The translations under genes were made by a program, and so were the position numbers. From Senimuribacter sp049852125 (GTDB lineage Bacteria; Bacillota; Clostridia; Peptostreptococcales; Anaerovoracaceae): a stretch of 64,000 nt of DNA. Positions 53,395 through 63,134 of the stretch are shown here, piece after piece. The notes below the pieces were generated by a model. It ran no database searches. It saw only the letters and a program-made list of their open reading frames with translations, and had not been told where the DNA came from. The stretch covers positions 1,612,001-1,676,000 of the forward strand of contig NZ_CP187532.1 in NCBI RefSeq assembly GCF_049852125.1, given 5' to 3'. How positions within the stretch are numbered: position 1 is the stretch's first letter; each line of letters begins with the position of its first letter.

Positions 53395-54261
53395 TTACAA
53401 CTTTTCGATCTTCTCAACAGGTAAACCCGTCATCTCAGCAATCTGCTGAATCTCCATGCCGCTAGCCTTCAGCTTTGTAGCAATAGATTTCTGCATTTCT
53501 TCTTTTTCCAGGCGACCTTCCTGCAGTCCAATCTCAATGCCTTCTTCCCGGCTTCTCTGTTTCTCCATGCGATATTCTTCTTCCAGAGTCATGACTTGCT
53601 TCAGCTCCTCCCTCTGATTTAGCGCCGTAACTTCTCCATGTATCTTTTGGATAAAAGCGTCCCCTTCATCTGCATCGCCGCTTTTCAAATACGCGTACAG
53701 CGACCTCAACTGCTCCGGCACATTCTCCTCTTTACACATGATGTTCAATATCAGTGTATACGATTCATCGCCTAATGGCAAGTGATTTTTCTCGTTATAC
53801 ATCTCAAATTCGTACATGGGTTCTCCCAGTCCAAAGTAATCAAAGAAGCAGATAAAAATCACATACACTGGCTTTAACTGCCCGTAATTCTCTCCCGTCG
53901 GCAAAATATGTAAATCTGTACCGGCATGATAATATCTGCTTCGCTTTGGAAGATGCTTTTCTCTCTGCACCTGCAGTTCTATATCCGCCCACCCCATTTC
54001 ACCACCAAAAAGCACATCCAATCGAATGCTTTTAGCAGAAATACCATTTAGAATGGTCTTCTCTGCCTGGGCAAAACTGTTAGTTTCTGGATTCTCCTGA
54101 AATCGAATCCCAAGGATTTCTTTATCTGGAAAAATCCGCCGAAGCAGTTCTCTGCACAGTAACTCCTGCTGCATGATAATAGCAAATACCAGTCTGTTAC
54201 TAAAGGGATATTGAATCTGGTCTGTATGTGCTGTCTGATTTGTCCTGATTTCCGGTTCCAT
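53395..54261 (-). CDS. Rpn/PD-(D/E)XK nuclease-family protein
   Basis: A 288-residue protein of the recombination-promoting nuclease/transposase-like (PF12784) type. Typical blocks: SNRLVFAIIMQQELLCRELL, then the nuclease core KSIRLDVLFGG with AQADIELQ-like WADIELQVQRE, RSRYYHAGTD, and PVYVIFICFFDYF. The C-terminal third has an RSREEGIEIGLQEG and IATKLKASGMEIQQIAEMTG tail. Members are multicopy and variable; the N-terminal start is 54261 (GAGGAG) rather than a longer unsupported frame. Confidence 0.8.
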   Translation of the reverse strand: MEPEIRTNQTAHTDQIQYPFSNRLVFAIIMQQELLCRELLRRIFPDKEILGIRFQENPETNSFAQAEKTILNGISAKSIRLDVLFGGEMGWADIELQVQREKHLPKRSRYYHAGTDLHILPTGENYGQLKPVYVIFICFFDYFGLGEPMYEFEMYNEKNHLPLGDESYTLILNIMCKEENVPEQLRSLYAYLKSGDADEGDAFIQKIHGEVTALNQREELKQVMTLEEEYRMEKQRSREEGIEIGLQEGRLEKEEMQKSIATKLKASGMEIQQIAEMTGLPVEKIEKL

Positions 54262-54387
54262 CATACACTCCTCTGATTCTAATATTTTGTAATATTTGTA
54301 ATTTATTTCCTTTAAATACAATTTAAGTATACAACGTGTACCATCAAAAATCAAGTCAATTATGAAAAAAATCTGTATACAAAAAAC

Positions 54388-54458
54388 GATATGCTCCCTT
54401 CCGGATAACAAGTTTTTATTTTTTACTTGTTTATTGTCTACCTGGAAGGGAGCATATC
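54388..54458. repeat. Long hairpin / terminator downstream of the dehydrogenase
   Basis: GATATGCTCCCTTCC and GGAAGGGAGCATATC are perfect 15-bp inverted repeats around about 41 bases, with inner AACAAGT / ACTTGTT. On the minus strand it is followed by GTTTTTTG, so it can end the hydroxyacid dehydrogenase transcript. It is unusually long for a terminator. Confidence 0.7.
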
Positions 54459-54505
54459 ACTGCTGCATGCAGACAGCTCCGTTCTGTTTCTATGCTTTTT
54501 TACTA

Positions 54506-55393
54506 CTACTTCAAATATTCCCGTATATTCTCCACCGCTTTTTCACCAAGCCTCTTTCGCGCATTATACGTAAATCCGGTGACACGCGGAGAAATGGAAA
54601 CGTTCTTCTGCTGCTGATACCACTCAAGTTTGTCTTTATGTACAGCGCCAAAGTCTAAAATCGCATAGCCGTCGCTGCCGATCCACTTTTCAAAAGCAGT
54701 CTGATCAAAGGATGGTCCCACGCCTACATTAATAAAAATCTTGTGGGTCCCCATTTTAGAAAACTCCTCATCAGACATGACAATCTGATTTCTGGTGATG
54801 GCAGTCAAAATCACGTCACTTCTCTCCAGCAGTTCTTCTTTTTCCATATATTGATATGGACAGTTTTCTTTCTGGTGCCTGTTGTAGTATGCCACGTCCA
54901 TGCCGAAGAATGCCGCAGCGTCCGCAATCAGTCCGCCTAAAGTTCCAAGACCGATTACCCCTAGCTTCATACCGCCCAATTCCCGCTGTTCATCATAGAA
55001 AGCAATGTCGCCCAGACCCTTCACCATTCTAACCAGGTCACTGATTACGAATTCCGCCACACCGTTATCGCCGTAATCTCTAACGCCGGTTACAGTAATA
55101 TCATGCGCTCTGCAGTAAGGAATATCTACATTGCAGGCATGTTCATTAAAATAAGTACAGCATAAGCCGATATAACGCAGATTCGGCGCTTTTGCCAAAG
55201 CCGCACCCGAAATCTGCGTGTTCCAGGATACCATGATTGCATCCGCATCTTTGATTCTATCCGCAATCACATCCGGGTCTTTCGGAAAGTCCTCATAGCT
55301 GACAACCTCCTCTGCCGCTTCTTCAAGCTGCGGCTTTACGAATTCCATGATACCGCAGTCATCTACCAAAACCAGTTTTTTAAATCGTTTCAT
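54506..55393 (-). CDS. D-isomer-specific 2-hydroxyacid dehydrogenase
   Basis: NAD(P)-dependent oxidoreductase of 295 residues (from the ATG at 55393 with GGAGG upstream). It has the Rossmann motif GVIGLGTLGGLIAD, TAITRNQIVMSDEEF in the substrate region, INVGVGPSFD and the C-terminal AILDFGAVHKDK. The usual catalytic histidine near the C-terminus is replaced in context by SPRVTGFTYNARKR, so the reaction is uncertain. Monocistronic. Confidence 0.82.
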   Translation of the reverse strand: MKRFKKLVLVDDCGIMEFVKPQLEEAAEEVVSYEDFPKDPDVIADRIKDADAIMVSWNTQISGAALAKAPNLRYIGLCCTYFNEHACNVDIPYCRAHDITVTGVRDYGDNGVAEFVISDLVRMVKGLGDIAFYDEQRELGGMKLGVIGLGTLGGLIADAAAFFGMDVAYYNRHQKENCPYQYMEKEELLERSDVILTAITRNQIVMSDEEFSKMGTHKIFINVGVGPSFDQTAFEKWIGSDGYAILDFGAVHKDKLEWYQQQKNVSISPRVTGFTYNARKRLGEKAVENIREYLK

Positions 55394-55523
55394 CGACTTA
55401 TCCTCCATCTGTTCAATATTAAACTGCTTTCATTATGACATATCCCCGCGCAATTTTCAATTTACTTTTTTTCAACATCGGGTTTCGCAGGGGTTCTCCT
55501 TCTCTCCTGTAAAGCTACCCCCG

Positions 55524-56333
55524 TTATTCCGTTTTATGTTTCACCGGAAAGTAAATCTCTGTTTCCCATTCCTCCGGCGGCAGCTTATCAAAAGCTGTCT
55601 TGCGATAAATTTCAAAAGGCGCGCCAGCAAGAGCATAGCCTGAAGCTTTCAGCCAGCCGAACACCCTGCCGTAGGCGTCAGGCAGCGCAGCATAAGGTCC
55701 TTTGTGTATCGTCGAGGCACAGAGCATAGCAGGCATCACTTTGTCCGCCTTTTCCTCCTCTGACACAAGTACCGCAAGCTCCGTATCATTGCATGCCGGA
55801 TCAAAGGTTTCATCATGATAAATTGCCATGGTCAGTCCCGACGCTGTAATGCCCTCTGTAATGACCCGTTGAAAAAGCCTGGCGTAATGATCGCCGAAAG
55901 CCGAAACCGGCATCGTCTCCCGCACTGAAATCAGCGCCATCCGCTCTGACTCTTTTAATATTACTTCATATTGATTTTGATAACTCATCAAATCACCTGT
56001 CCTTTCAAACTCTGCCAGATGGCTGTCCATTTCATGAATGGTGACAGAAAGCCGCTCCACTTCACGAACCAGACGCAGCCTCTGACCCTTTAGCTGTCTG
56101 TGCAGTTCCTTTTCAGAAGAAATCTGCAGTAACTCCTGAATTTTCGCAAGGGAAAAACCGTACCGTTTCAGACGATCGATCAAAAGCATTCTGCCGATCT
56201 GCTCCTCGCTGTAATAACGATATCCTGTGTCCCCATCTACTTCCTGCGCCGAAAGCAGACCGATTTTGTCGTAATAGTGCAGTGTTTTTACTGTGACGCC
56301 GCAGGCTTTTGACATCTGTCCAATGGTAAGCAC
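55524..56333 (-). CDS. MerR-family regulator with GyrI-like effector domain
   Basis: In 269 residues: an N-terminal MerR winged helix (TIGQMSKACGVTVKTLHYYDKIGLL), a coiled coil, and a C-terminal GyrI-like small-molecule domain (GPYAALPDAYGRVFGWLKASG, with FEIYR near the end). The GTG at 56333 follows AGGAGGG; a longer frame is rejected. BmrR/TipA-like multidrug sensors have this layout. The regulated gene is not evident; ilvE is divergent. Confidence 0.88.
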   Translation of the reverse strand: MLTIGQMSKACGVTVKTLHYYDKIGLLSAQEVDGDTGYRYYSEEQIGRMLLIDRLKRYGFSLAKIQELLQISSEKELHRQLKGQRLRLVREVERLSVTIHEMDSHLAEFERTGDLMSYQNQYEVILKESERMALISVRETMPVSAFGDHYARLFQRVITEGITASGLTMAIYHDETFDPACNDTELAVLVSEEEKADKVMPAMLCASTIHKGPYAALPDAYGRVFGWLKASGYALAGAPFEIYRKTAFDKLPPEEWETEIYFPVKHKTE

Positions 56334-56504
56334 GTCTATCCCTCCTAGAAAAAAATTGTCTCGAGACAGCCACCAGCAAGGCGACCTACCTATACTATAC
56401 CCCATGCCCTAAGAGGAGAGTCAAGAGATTTTTGAAGCCAAAGCTTCTCTGAAGCAATCGGCAAAATATTTGTTATGAAATACAACAAACATACGCAGGA
56501 CTTG

Positions 56505-56533
56505 TTGACAGCGTACAATTTCAGGAGTAAAAT
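56505..56533 (+). promoter_or_regulatory. Promoter of ilvE
   Basis: TTGACA at 56505-56510, 17-bp spacer, TAAAAT at 56528-56533; AGAGAGGG precedes the ATG. Confidence 0.8.
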
Positions 56534-56580
56534 ATGAGGTAGATTTTTGAAGAATTCTAAACAAAGAGAGGGATAAAAAT

Positions 56581-57651
56581 ATGAAATACGATTTTCCAGT
56601 AACCAAGAACCCGAACCCGGGCAAAAAGCCAGAATCTAAGGGACTCAGATTCGGCACAGTTTTCACGGATCACATGTTCATCATGGATTACAATCCTGCT
56701 GACGGCTGGAACAACGGCCGCATCGTGCCTTACGGTCCGATTGAACTGGACCCGGCAGCTGTCGTGCTCCACTACGGACAGGAAATGTTTGAAGGACTGA
56801 AAGCCTATAAAACACCGGAAGGCAGAGTGCAATTGTTCCGTCCTTATATGAACGCAAAGAGAACCAACAATACCAACGACAGACTCTGCATTCCGCAGAT
56901 TGACGAAGATCTCTTCGTGGAAGCCATTAAAGCTTTAGTGAAAGTCGATCAGGACTGGATTCCGCAGGGTGAAGGCACTGCCCTTTACATCAGACCGTTC
57001 ATCTTCGCGGACGAACCATTCCTGGGCGTCAGACGTTCCAATACCTACAAATTCATGATCATCTTAAGCCCTGTAGGTCCTTACTTTGAAAACGGACTGG
57101 CACCGACCAAGATGTACGTAGAGGATGTTTATGTCAGAGCTGTCAAAGGCGGCACCGGCGAAGCCAAGTGCGGCGGAAACTACGGCGCCAGCCTGAAAGC
57201 ACAGGAAATCGCCCACGAAAAAGGCTATGAACAGATTCTCTGGCTGGACGGTATTGAAAAGAAATACATCGAGGAAATCGGCGCTGCCAACGCTTTCTTT
57301 GTCATCGGCGACGAAGTGGTAACCAGCGAACTCAACGGCTCCATCCTGCCGGGCATCACCAGAAACTCCATCATCGCCCTCTGCAAGAAGAAAGGTATTA
57401 AAGTTTCCGAACGAAAGATTTCCATCGACGAGCTGGAAGAAGCCTACAGAGCAGGTCAGCTGAAAGAAATGTTCGCTTCCGGTACAGCAGCTATCGTATC
57501 CCCAGTTGGAGAACTCCTTTACAAGGGCGAAAAAATGGTCATCAACAACAACGAAATCGGCCCTGTTGCTCAGGAAATGTACGACACCATCTACGGCATC
57601 CAGACCGGCAAGCTGGAAGACTTCATGGACTGGACGGTAGCAGTAGAATAA
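56581..57651 (+). CDS. ilvE: Branched-chain amino acid aminotransferase
   Basis: PLP fold-type IV aminotransferase, 356 residues; the last step in valine, leucine and isoleucine synthesis and the first in their breakdown. Seen are QEMFEGLKAYKTPEGRVQLF, the PLP lysine K206 in GGNYGASLKAQEIA, EIGAANAFFVIGD, and FASGTAAIVSPVG. Length fits the type II BCAT. Followed after 1 bp by the DUF815 gene. Confidence 0.95.
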   Translation: MKYDFPVTKNPNPGKKPESKGLRFGTVFTDHMFIMDYNPADGWNNGRIVPYGPIELDPAAVVLHYGQEMFEGLKAYKTPEGRVQLFRPYMNAKRTNNTNDRLCIPQIDEDLFVEAIKALVKVDQDWIPQGEGTALYIRPFIFADEPFLGVRRSNTYKFMIILSPVGPYFENGLAPTKMYVEDVYVRAVKGGTGEAKCGGNYGASLKAQEIAHEKGYEQILWLDGIEKKYIEEIGAANAFFVIGDEVVTSELNGSILPGITRNSIIALCKKKGIKVSERKISIDELEEAYRAGQLKEMFASGTAAIVSPVGELLYKGEKMVINNNEIGPVAQEMYDTIYGIQTGKLEDFMDWTVAVE

Positions 57652-57652
57652 G

Positions 57653-58846
57653 ATGAAAGCGCAGTTACAACGTCTGAACAGACAGCTTTGCGCCCTCTCC
57701 GTTTTTCGGAGTATTCTGGACACGCCGGTCGTGTCAGGTCTCCAAAAACTCATATATGCCATGGATAAAGGCTCTGTAGAAGAACAAGTTTCCGCCTGCG
57801 GAGCCTTTACAAAGGCAATCTATGAAGAAGGCGGCAGTCTGTCTGCCTTTGTTTTACACTATATTAGAAATGACGAAAATGTCTTTCTGCAAAAGAAACT
57901 GGCAGGGGAAGAAATTCGTCCTGCCATCATACACAGCCTAAAATCTGATCTTGCGGCTCTGCAAACTCTGGCGGAACTAGACGCGGTGCAGGTTACAGCG
58001 TCCATCGACTGGGATGGACTTCCCCTTTGGGATACAGAAAAAGTCTGCCTGCAGGAAGCCTATGACGAGATGCTTGCAAACCTTTCCACAAAAGGCTTCG
58101 GCATCTTCGCCCGCTTCCGTGCCTTTAAAGTCAAAGACGGCGCGCTGGTACCTGTCAAACATGCTGACGAACAGACCATCGATCAGCTTTACGGTTACAG
58201 CAGAGAGCGGAATCAGGTGCTGGAAAATACCAAAGCCCTGGCAGAGGGCTGCGGTGCCAGCAACGTACTACTTTACGGAGACGCCGGCACCGGAAAATCC
58301 TCCACCATTAAAGCCTGCGCCAACGCTTGCTTTGCAGACGGCGTTCGCCTGATCGAATTTGATAAAAGTCAGCTTTCCGACATTCCTGCGCTCATGGAAG
58401 CGCTGGCGGAAAACCCGCTGAAGTTCATCTTCTATATCGACGACTTGAGTTTCTCTGAGGGCGACAGCGCATTTTCCTGCCTCAAAGGCATTCTGGAAGG
58501 CGGCGTTACCGGGCATGCCGCCAATATTGCAATTTATGCGACCAGCAACCGCAGACATCTGGTGAAGGAATCCATCGAAGCAAGACAAGGCTCCGGTCTT
58601 CATTTAAACGATACCCTGCAGGAAACCATGAGCCTTTCCGCTCGCTTTGGGCTGACCATCACTTTCTCCAAACCGGAGAAAGACCTCTATCTGGAAATCG
58701 TAGGAAGCCTTGCAAAGGAATACGGACTGACCATAGATGACGCAGAGCTTTTCAAAAGAGCGGAAGCCTTTGCCATCCGTTCAAACGGCAGAAGTCCGCG
58801 TACCGCCAAGCAATTCGTACAGCTAGCGAAAATCGGACTGAAATAA
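57653..58846 (+). CDS. DUF815-family AAA+ ATPase
   Basis: A 397-residue protein with a helical N-terminal half and an AAA+ domain: Walker A LLYGDAGTGKSSTIKA near residue 203, Walker B KFIFYIDDLSF, sensor-1 IAIYATSNRRHL, and arginine-rich SNGRSPRTAKQFVQLA. The DUF815 family is widespread and its role is not established. It is cotranscribed with ilvE, but this is not known to be functional. Confidence 0.9.
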   Translation: MKAQLQRLNRQLCALSVFRSILDTPVVSGLQKLIYAMDKGSVEEQVSACGAFTKAIYEEGGSLSAFVLHYIRNDENVFLQKKLAGEEIRPAIIHSLKSDLAALQTLAELDAVQVTASIDWDGLPLWDTEKVCLQEAYDEMLANLSTKGFGIFARFRAFKVKDGALVPVKHADEQTIDQLYGYSRERNQVLENTKALAEGCGASNVLLYGDAGTGKSSTIKACANACFADGVRLIEFDKSQLSDIPALMEALAENPLKFIFYIDDLSFSEGDSAFSCLKGILEGGVTGHAANIAIYATSNRRHLVKESIEARQGSGLHLNDTLQETMSLSARFGLTITFSKPEKDLYLEIVGSLAKEYGLTIDDAELFKRAEAFAIRSNGRSPRTAKQFVQLAKIGLK

Positions 58847-58869
58847 ATACGCATTATAAAAAGCATTCC

Positions 58870-58913
58870 AAAAACCGCCTGTATGAAAGAATCCAAACAT
58901 GCAAGCGGTTTTT
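58870..58913. terminator. Bidirectional terminator between the DUF815 and permease genes
   Basis: AAAAACCGC / GCGGTTTTT with inner TATG / CATG pairing; A-run and T-run serve both strands. Confidence 0.8.
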
Positions 58914-58932
58914 CTGTATAATTCACAGCAAA

Positions 58933-61487
58933 TTACGTATACATCCGCAGCCGCTCTATAACGCTGTCCCGCACCGTCTTTTTCTGCAGTACCAGCGGAA
59001 TCACAATGCAAATGGCAAAGAGAAACATCACGCCGCACAAAAGCGCTGCCCACGGATAGGAAAAGGTAAAATACGCAATACGCTGGTTCACCAGCTGCCG
59101 CATTCCATAGAGCACGCCGCTGCCGGCTGTTAGCGTCAGACCTGTCACAATCAGACTATAAAAGATCCCTTCTAACACAATACTTTTCCGGAGCTGCTTT
59201 CGCGTCATCCCCAGACTTTCCATGACGGCAAACTCTTTCCGACGTGCCGTAAGCCCTGTCAGCGTCACATTGATATAGTTCAGAAGTCCCATGGACAGAA
59301 GCACCAGACAAATGCCGCCCATAATCACTCTGCTGGAACCAATATAGTCCCTTGCCGCCGTAAGCAGATCCGATTTGGCGGTAATCTCTAAAATCCCCTG
59401 CTCATACTGCAAATCTGCAGGGTGCAGCTTCTTTTGCGCCCGGTTATAAGCAGAAACCATACGATCCGCCTGGGCTTTTACAAGAGGTTCCGATGCTGAT
59501 TCCACGTTAAAGTCCAGCCTGAAAATCCGTTCCGGAAGTCCCATCCGCGCAAACCCCTCTTCACTGACCAGAAAATAGAGGATGCTAGGTCCATTCCAAG
59601 TCGTCATCATGTTCGGAAATCCCTTTGCGGTAAAGTCCAGATAACCGCTGCATTCCATCTGGGTCTTCCGATCTTTCGCTAGGCTAAAAAGCTGCGCTGG
59701 CTGTCCTACCGCCTCCCTGCTTTTTTCTTCCATAGCCTGCGATAAATTATGGTAATGCAATACGATAAAGCCTTTCCCCGCGCGCACTGCATCCATGTCG
59801 ACCATCTCCGACAGTTCCTTTTCCTCTACATACCTCGCAAGTTCTTCCAGCACATCATCATGGAGCGTCTGCACCACAAAGGGCAGAAATGTCTCATGTT
59901 CAAGTTTCCAGGAGGCAAGACGCATGGATAAAGCGGTTTCACTACTCTTCACCCTGCCAAAACCGCCGTCGACCGTCTCTGCCTCTGTCACACCAGGTAG
60001 GTCGAGTAATTCTTGCGCAAAATCAGGATCAAAATGGATCTCATCATCGGTGTAGTCCTCCGCCGTCATGGCAGAAGCTCCGCACATAATACTAAAATCC
60101 TGATTATCATATTCAATCTGTGCTGTCTGATCAAGTCCTGTTGAAAGCACGACCGCACTTAAAAAGACTGTCATAGAAAGAGTCAGGGAAATGACCGCAA
60201 TCACAAATCGTTTTCTATAGCGAAATAAATTTCTGCATGCCAGAAGCGCCAGACTGAAGCGCTGATTTCCTGGCTTCTGTTTCTTTCTGCGCCTTGCAGA
60301 AAGTCCTACAAATTTTACCGCCTCAATCGGCTGCATGCTTATGACTTTCATCATGGCAAGGGACGTTGCCGCAAATGTGACAAAGACGCCAAATCCCACT
60401 GCAAATACCAAAATCCACGGTTTAAACGCAATCATAGCCGACGCGCTGCCAAACTCATGCAAATACAGATTTTCGAGGAGTTTTGGCACGATAAAAACCA
60501 TCATTGCCATACCGGCTGCCATTCCCAGCAGGCAGCCTTTGCACACAATCCAGCTTGTTTGTCTGTATACAATCCGTGCCAGTTGTCCTTTGGTCGTCCC
60601 CAGCGTCTTTAAAAGACCATACTGCCGCACATGCTCCACCATAGAAATGCTCATGATATTATAAAGAAGCAGCCAGGCGCCTGCAAAGATGACGATGGCC
60701 AGAATCACCGCAACGTCAAAACCGCCGGCAAATTCATAGATTGCGCTGTAGGTCAACGCATTTCCGCCGAAAAACTGCTGTGTGTCATCGGTCATTTCCA
60801 CGTCTTGATACAATCTGTCCTCTGCCGTCTCTCCGTCCAAACTGTCCTGCTGCTTGATTAAAAGCGTGGTATGCTGCTGCGACGCCAGATGTTCCTTTTC
60901 TAAAAATCGCTCTGAAAAAAACCATAGGGAGGCGCTTTTGCCGCTTCCACATATTCTGTATAATATCCGGAAAGCCGAAAGGTCTGCTGCAGCCTTTGTC
61001 CTCCTGTCGTCTGCATCGTTACATCAATTTCCATGCCGAGGTGAGGCTTTGCAATCCCCAAATCAGAAAGCGCCCGCATTGGCAGCATCACTTCATCTGC
61101 TTCTTTTGGATATACGCCGTGTATATCACTGTAAGCCGGCGCCTGCATGGTTTCGAAAGCCGTTTCGTCCAGAACCAGACAGATAAATTCCTCCGTTTCG
61201 CCGATATAGACTTCTTTTCCCACGGCTTTAATATAGTCCAGGTTTTCGATGATCGCAATTTGTTCTTCTGTGGCATGCTCCAGCGTCGTCGATGCAGTCG
61301 TTCCCATCATTCTCGCGTAAAGCAGGCAGTCCGCCTCCAGTTTTCCTGCGGACAGGCTGAATACAGAAAAAATCAGAAGAACGACAAAGGCAACCGCGCA
61401 GGTGAGCACTCTGTTTCGGTTCAGATTTGCCTGATACAGTCTTCGTGACAAAAGGCGCAGCACTTCTCTATTGTTATTCCGCATCAC
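58933..61487 (-). pseudogene. FtsX-like ABC permease, frameshifted
   Basis: A MacB/BceB-type export permease broken into two frames: 60900-61487 (N-terminal helix and extracytoplasmic domain) and 58933-60840 plus upstream. The first frame ends PYGFFQSDF-stop. Restoring one base in the run of seven T (60915-60921) gives PYGFFSERFLEKEHLAS joined to the rest, about 850 residues with FtsX helices (ILAIVIFAGAWLLLYNI; VVLSTGLDQT; MFLFAICIVIPLVL). It may be a genuine pseudogene, a phase-variable gene or a sequencing error in the homopolymer. The first codons overlap the ATPase gene. Confidence 0.82.
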
Positions 61488-62154
61488 TGCCTCCCCTTAC
61501 TTTTCCATCCTCAATCCGAATCATCCGATCTGCCATCTGCGCAATTTCCTCGTTATGAGTCACAAGCACCATCGTCTGTCCAAAGCGTGCCGCGCTTGCC
61601 TTTAGCAGTCCGATGACTTCCAGACCGGTTCTGGAATCCAGATTTCCCGTAGGCTCGTCCGCAAGAATGACCGCAGGTTTGGTCATTAACGCTCTTGCAA
61701 TAGCCACTCTCTGCTGCTGTCCGCCTGAAAGGGTTTCCGGCATACTGCAGAGTTTATCTTCTATGCCAAGAACTTCTACTACTTGCGCAAAGAACGCTGC
61801 GTCCAGTCCTGCGCCGTCCAGCTTTAAAGGCAATGTAATATTTTCTTCCACGCTCAAAATCGGCAGCAGATTATAGTTCTGAAACACGAATCCGATATTT
61901 CTTCTGCGAAATACGGTCAGTTCTTCCTGGGTCAACTGTTCCAGATTTCTGTTTCTGATTGTGACGCTGCCTCCTGTCGGCTGATCCAGACCGCCCAGCA
62001 TATTGAGCAGCGTAGTCTTTCCGCTGCCGGACGAACCGATGATTGCCGCAAACTCCCCTTCTTCTATGGAAATACTTACTCCATCCAGCGCTCGCACCGC
62101 GCAGGGCGGTACTGCGTAAATTTTTTGCAGATTCTCTGTTTTGACAACTTCCAT
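61474..62154 (-). CDS. ABC transporter ATPase of the LolD/MacB type
   Basis: 226 residues with Walker A GSSGSGKTTLL (40-50), Q-loop FVFQNYNLLP, signature LSGGQQQRVAIARAL (142-156), Walker B VILADEPTGNLDS and H-loop LVTHNEE. It works with the permease directly downstream, overlapping by 14 bp. Such transporters next to two-component systems commonly export or detoxify peptide antibiotics; that role is inference. Confidence 0.93.
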   Translation of the reverse strand: MEVVKTENLQKIYAVPPCAVRALDGVSISIEEGEFAAIIGSSGSGKTTLLNMLGGLDQPTGGSVTIRNRNLEQLTQEELTVFRRRNIGFVFQNYNLLPILSVEENITLPLKLDGAGLDAAFFAQVVEVLGIEDKLCSMPETLSGGQQQRVAIARALMTKPAVILADEPTGNLDSRTGLEVIGLLKASAARFGQTMVLVTHNEEIAQMADRMIRIEDGKVRGGSDAE

Positions 62155-62280
62155 CTAAACACCTTCCTTTCTGCCTCTATCCTACCAAATAGTATTTACA
62201 ATTTCCTTACAAAAAGAAAAACTGTCCCCGCAAAATTACACCCTGTGTATTTTGCCGCACAGTTTTCTCCTGTCTTATTA

Positions 62281-63126
62281 TCATCGCGCAGGCAGAAAAA
62301 TCGATACTTTCAGACCCTGCTTCTGCCTTTTTACTTTCATAAATCCGTCATGCTGGCTGATGATTTCCCTCGCCAAATAAAGTCCGATGCCAAATCCTTC
62401 CTCCACCGTCACGCGTTTTCCTCGGTAAAACCGCTGAAAGATCAGATTTTCTTCTCCCTCTTCTATGCCAATGCCGTTATCCTCCACGGAAATTTCCGTA
62501 AACATGGCATTCTTTTCTGCTTTGATCAGAATCCTTCCGCCATCCTGCATGTATTTCACACTGTTATCCAAAAGATTTACCACTGCTTCTCCCAGCCAGT
62601 TCGCGTCGTGGGGCACAGATAAACCCGGGTCCATGGAAAGCTGCACATCAATGTGCTTTTCCAGCGCCTGCTGACGTATCTGCAAAATGCAGGAAAGCAA
62701 TGTTTCGTGCAGACTGCAGGATTCTTTTCGGATTTGTATGACGCGGCTCTCCAGCCTCGCCATTTTTATAAAACTCTCCGTTAAAAACCGAATTCTCTGC
62801 TCTGCGGCAATGACAGCCTGAAAGTAAGCCGTCTGCTCCTGCGCCGAAAGGTTTTCCGAAGAAAGAAGTTCCAGATAGCTTTCCATATTCGCAAGAGGAT
62901 TGCGCAGCTGATGGGCAATTTCACTGATCAGCTCCTTCAGTCCATCTCGTTCTCTGCACACTTGCTGCTTGCTCTCCCAGATCTGATCGGAAAGCCTGAC
63001 TAACTGATGAGAAATCTTCGACGGCAGCGTATCTGAAATACAATCCGCGAGTTCCAGCCTCTTGCCGTGATTTATGGTTTCTAGCGCTTCAGATAGTTCC
63101 TCCAGCGCTTTTTTTGTATTTCGCAT
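62281..63126 (-). CDS. Sensor histidine kinase without membrane segment
   Basis: 281 residues. The H-box EIAHQLRNPLAN has the phosphorylated histidine at 72; N-box ANWLGEAVVNLLDNSVKY, G1 VEDNGIGI and G2 EEGFGIGLYLA are complete. No transmembrane helix or sensor domain is visible: the first 65 residues are helical and probably a signal-transfer coiled coil. It therefore needs a partner for sensing, possibly the ABC permease (inference). It ends 126 bp before the ABC genes. Confidence 0.9.
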   Translation of the reverse strand: MRNTKKALEELSEALETINHGKRLELADCISDTLPSKISHQLVRLSDQIWESKQQVCRERDGLKELISEIAHQLRNPLANMESYLELLSSENLSAQEQTAYFQAVIAAEQRIRFLTESFIKMARLESRVIQIRKESCSLHETLLSCILQIRQQALEKHIDVQLSMDPGLSVPHDANWLGEAVVNLLDNSVKYMQDGGRILIKAEKNAMFTEISVEDNGIGIEEGEENLIFQRFYRGKRVTVEEGFGIGLYLAREIISQHDGFMKVKRQKQGLKVSIFLPAR

Positions 63127-63134
63127 CGCACTTC

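Noticed and set aside
53067..53417. 116-codon minus-strand frame starting MRRSKSC
   Set aside because: It runs into the PDT-like gene in another frame and across a terminator; the shorter frame 53159-53321 looks more coding-like.
60900..60925. Programmed -1 frameshift in the permease gene
   Set aside because: A U7 run would allow slippage, but no downstream stimulatory structure is evident and FtsX permeases are not known to use recoding; a one-base loss is simpler.
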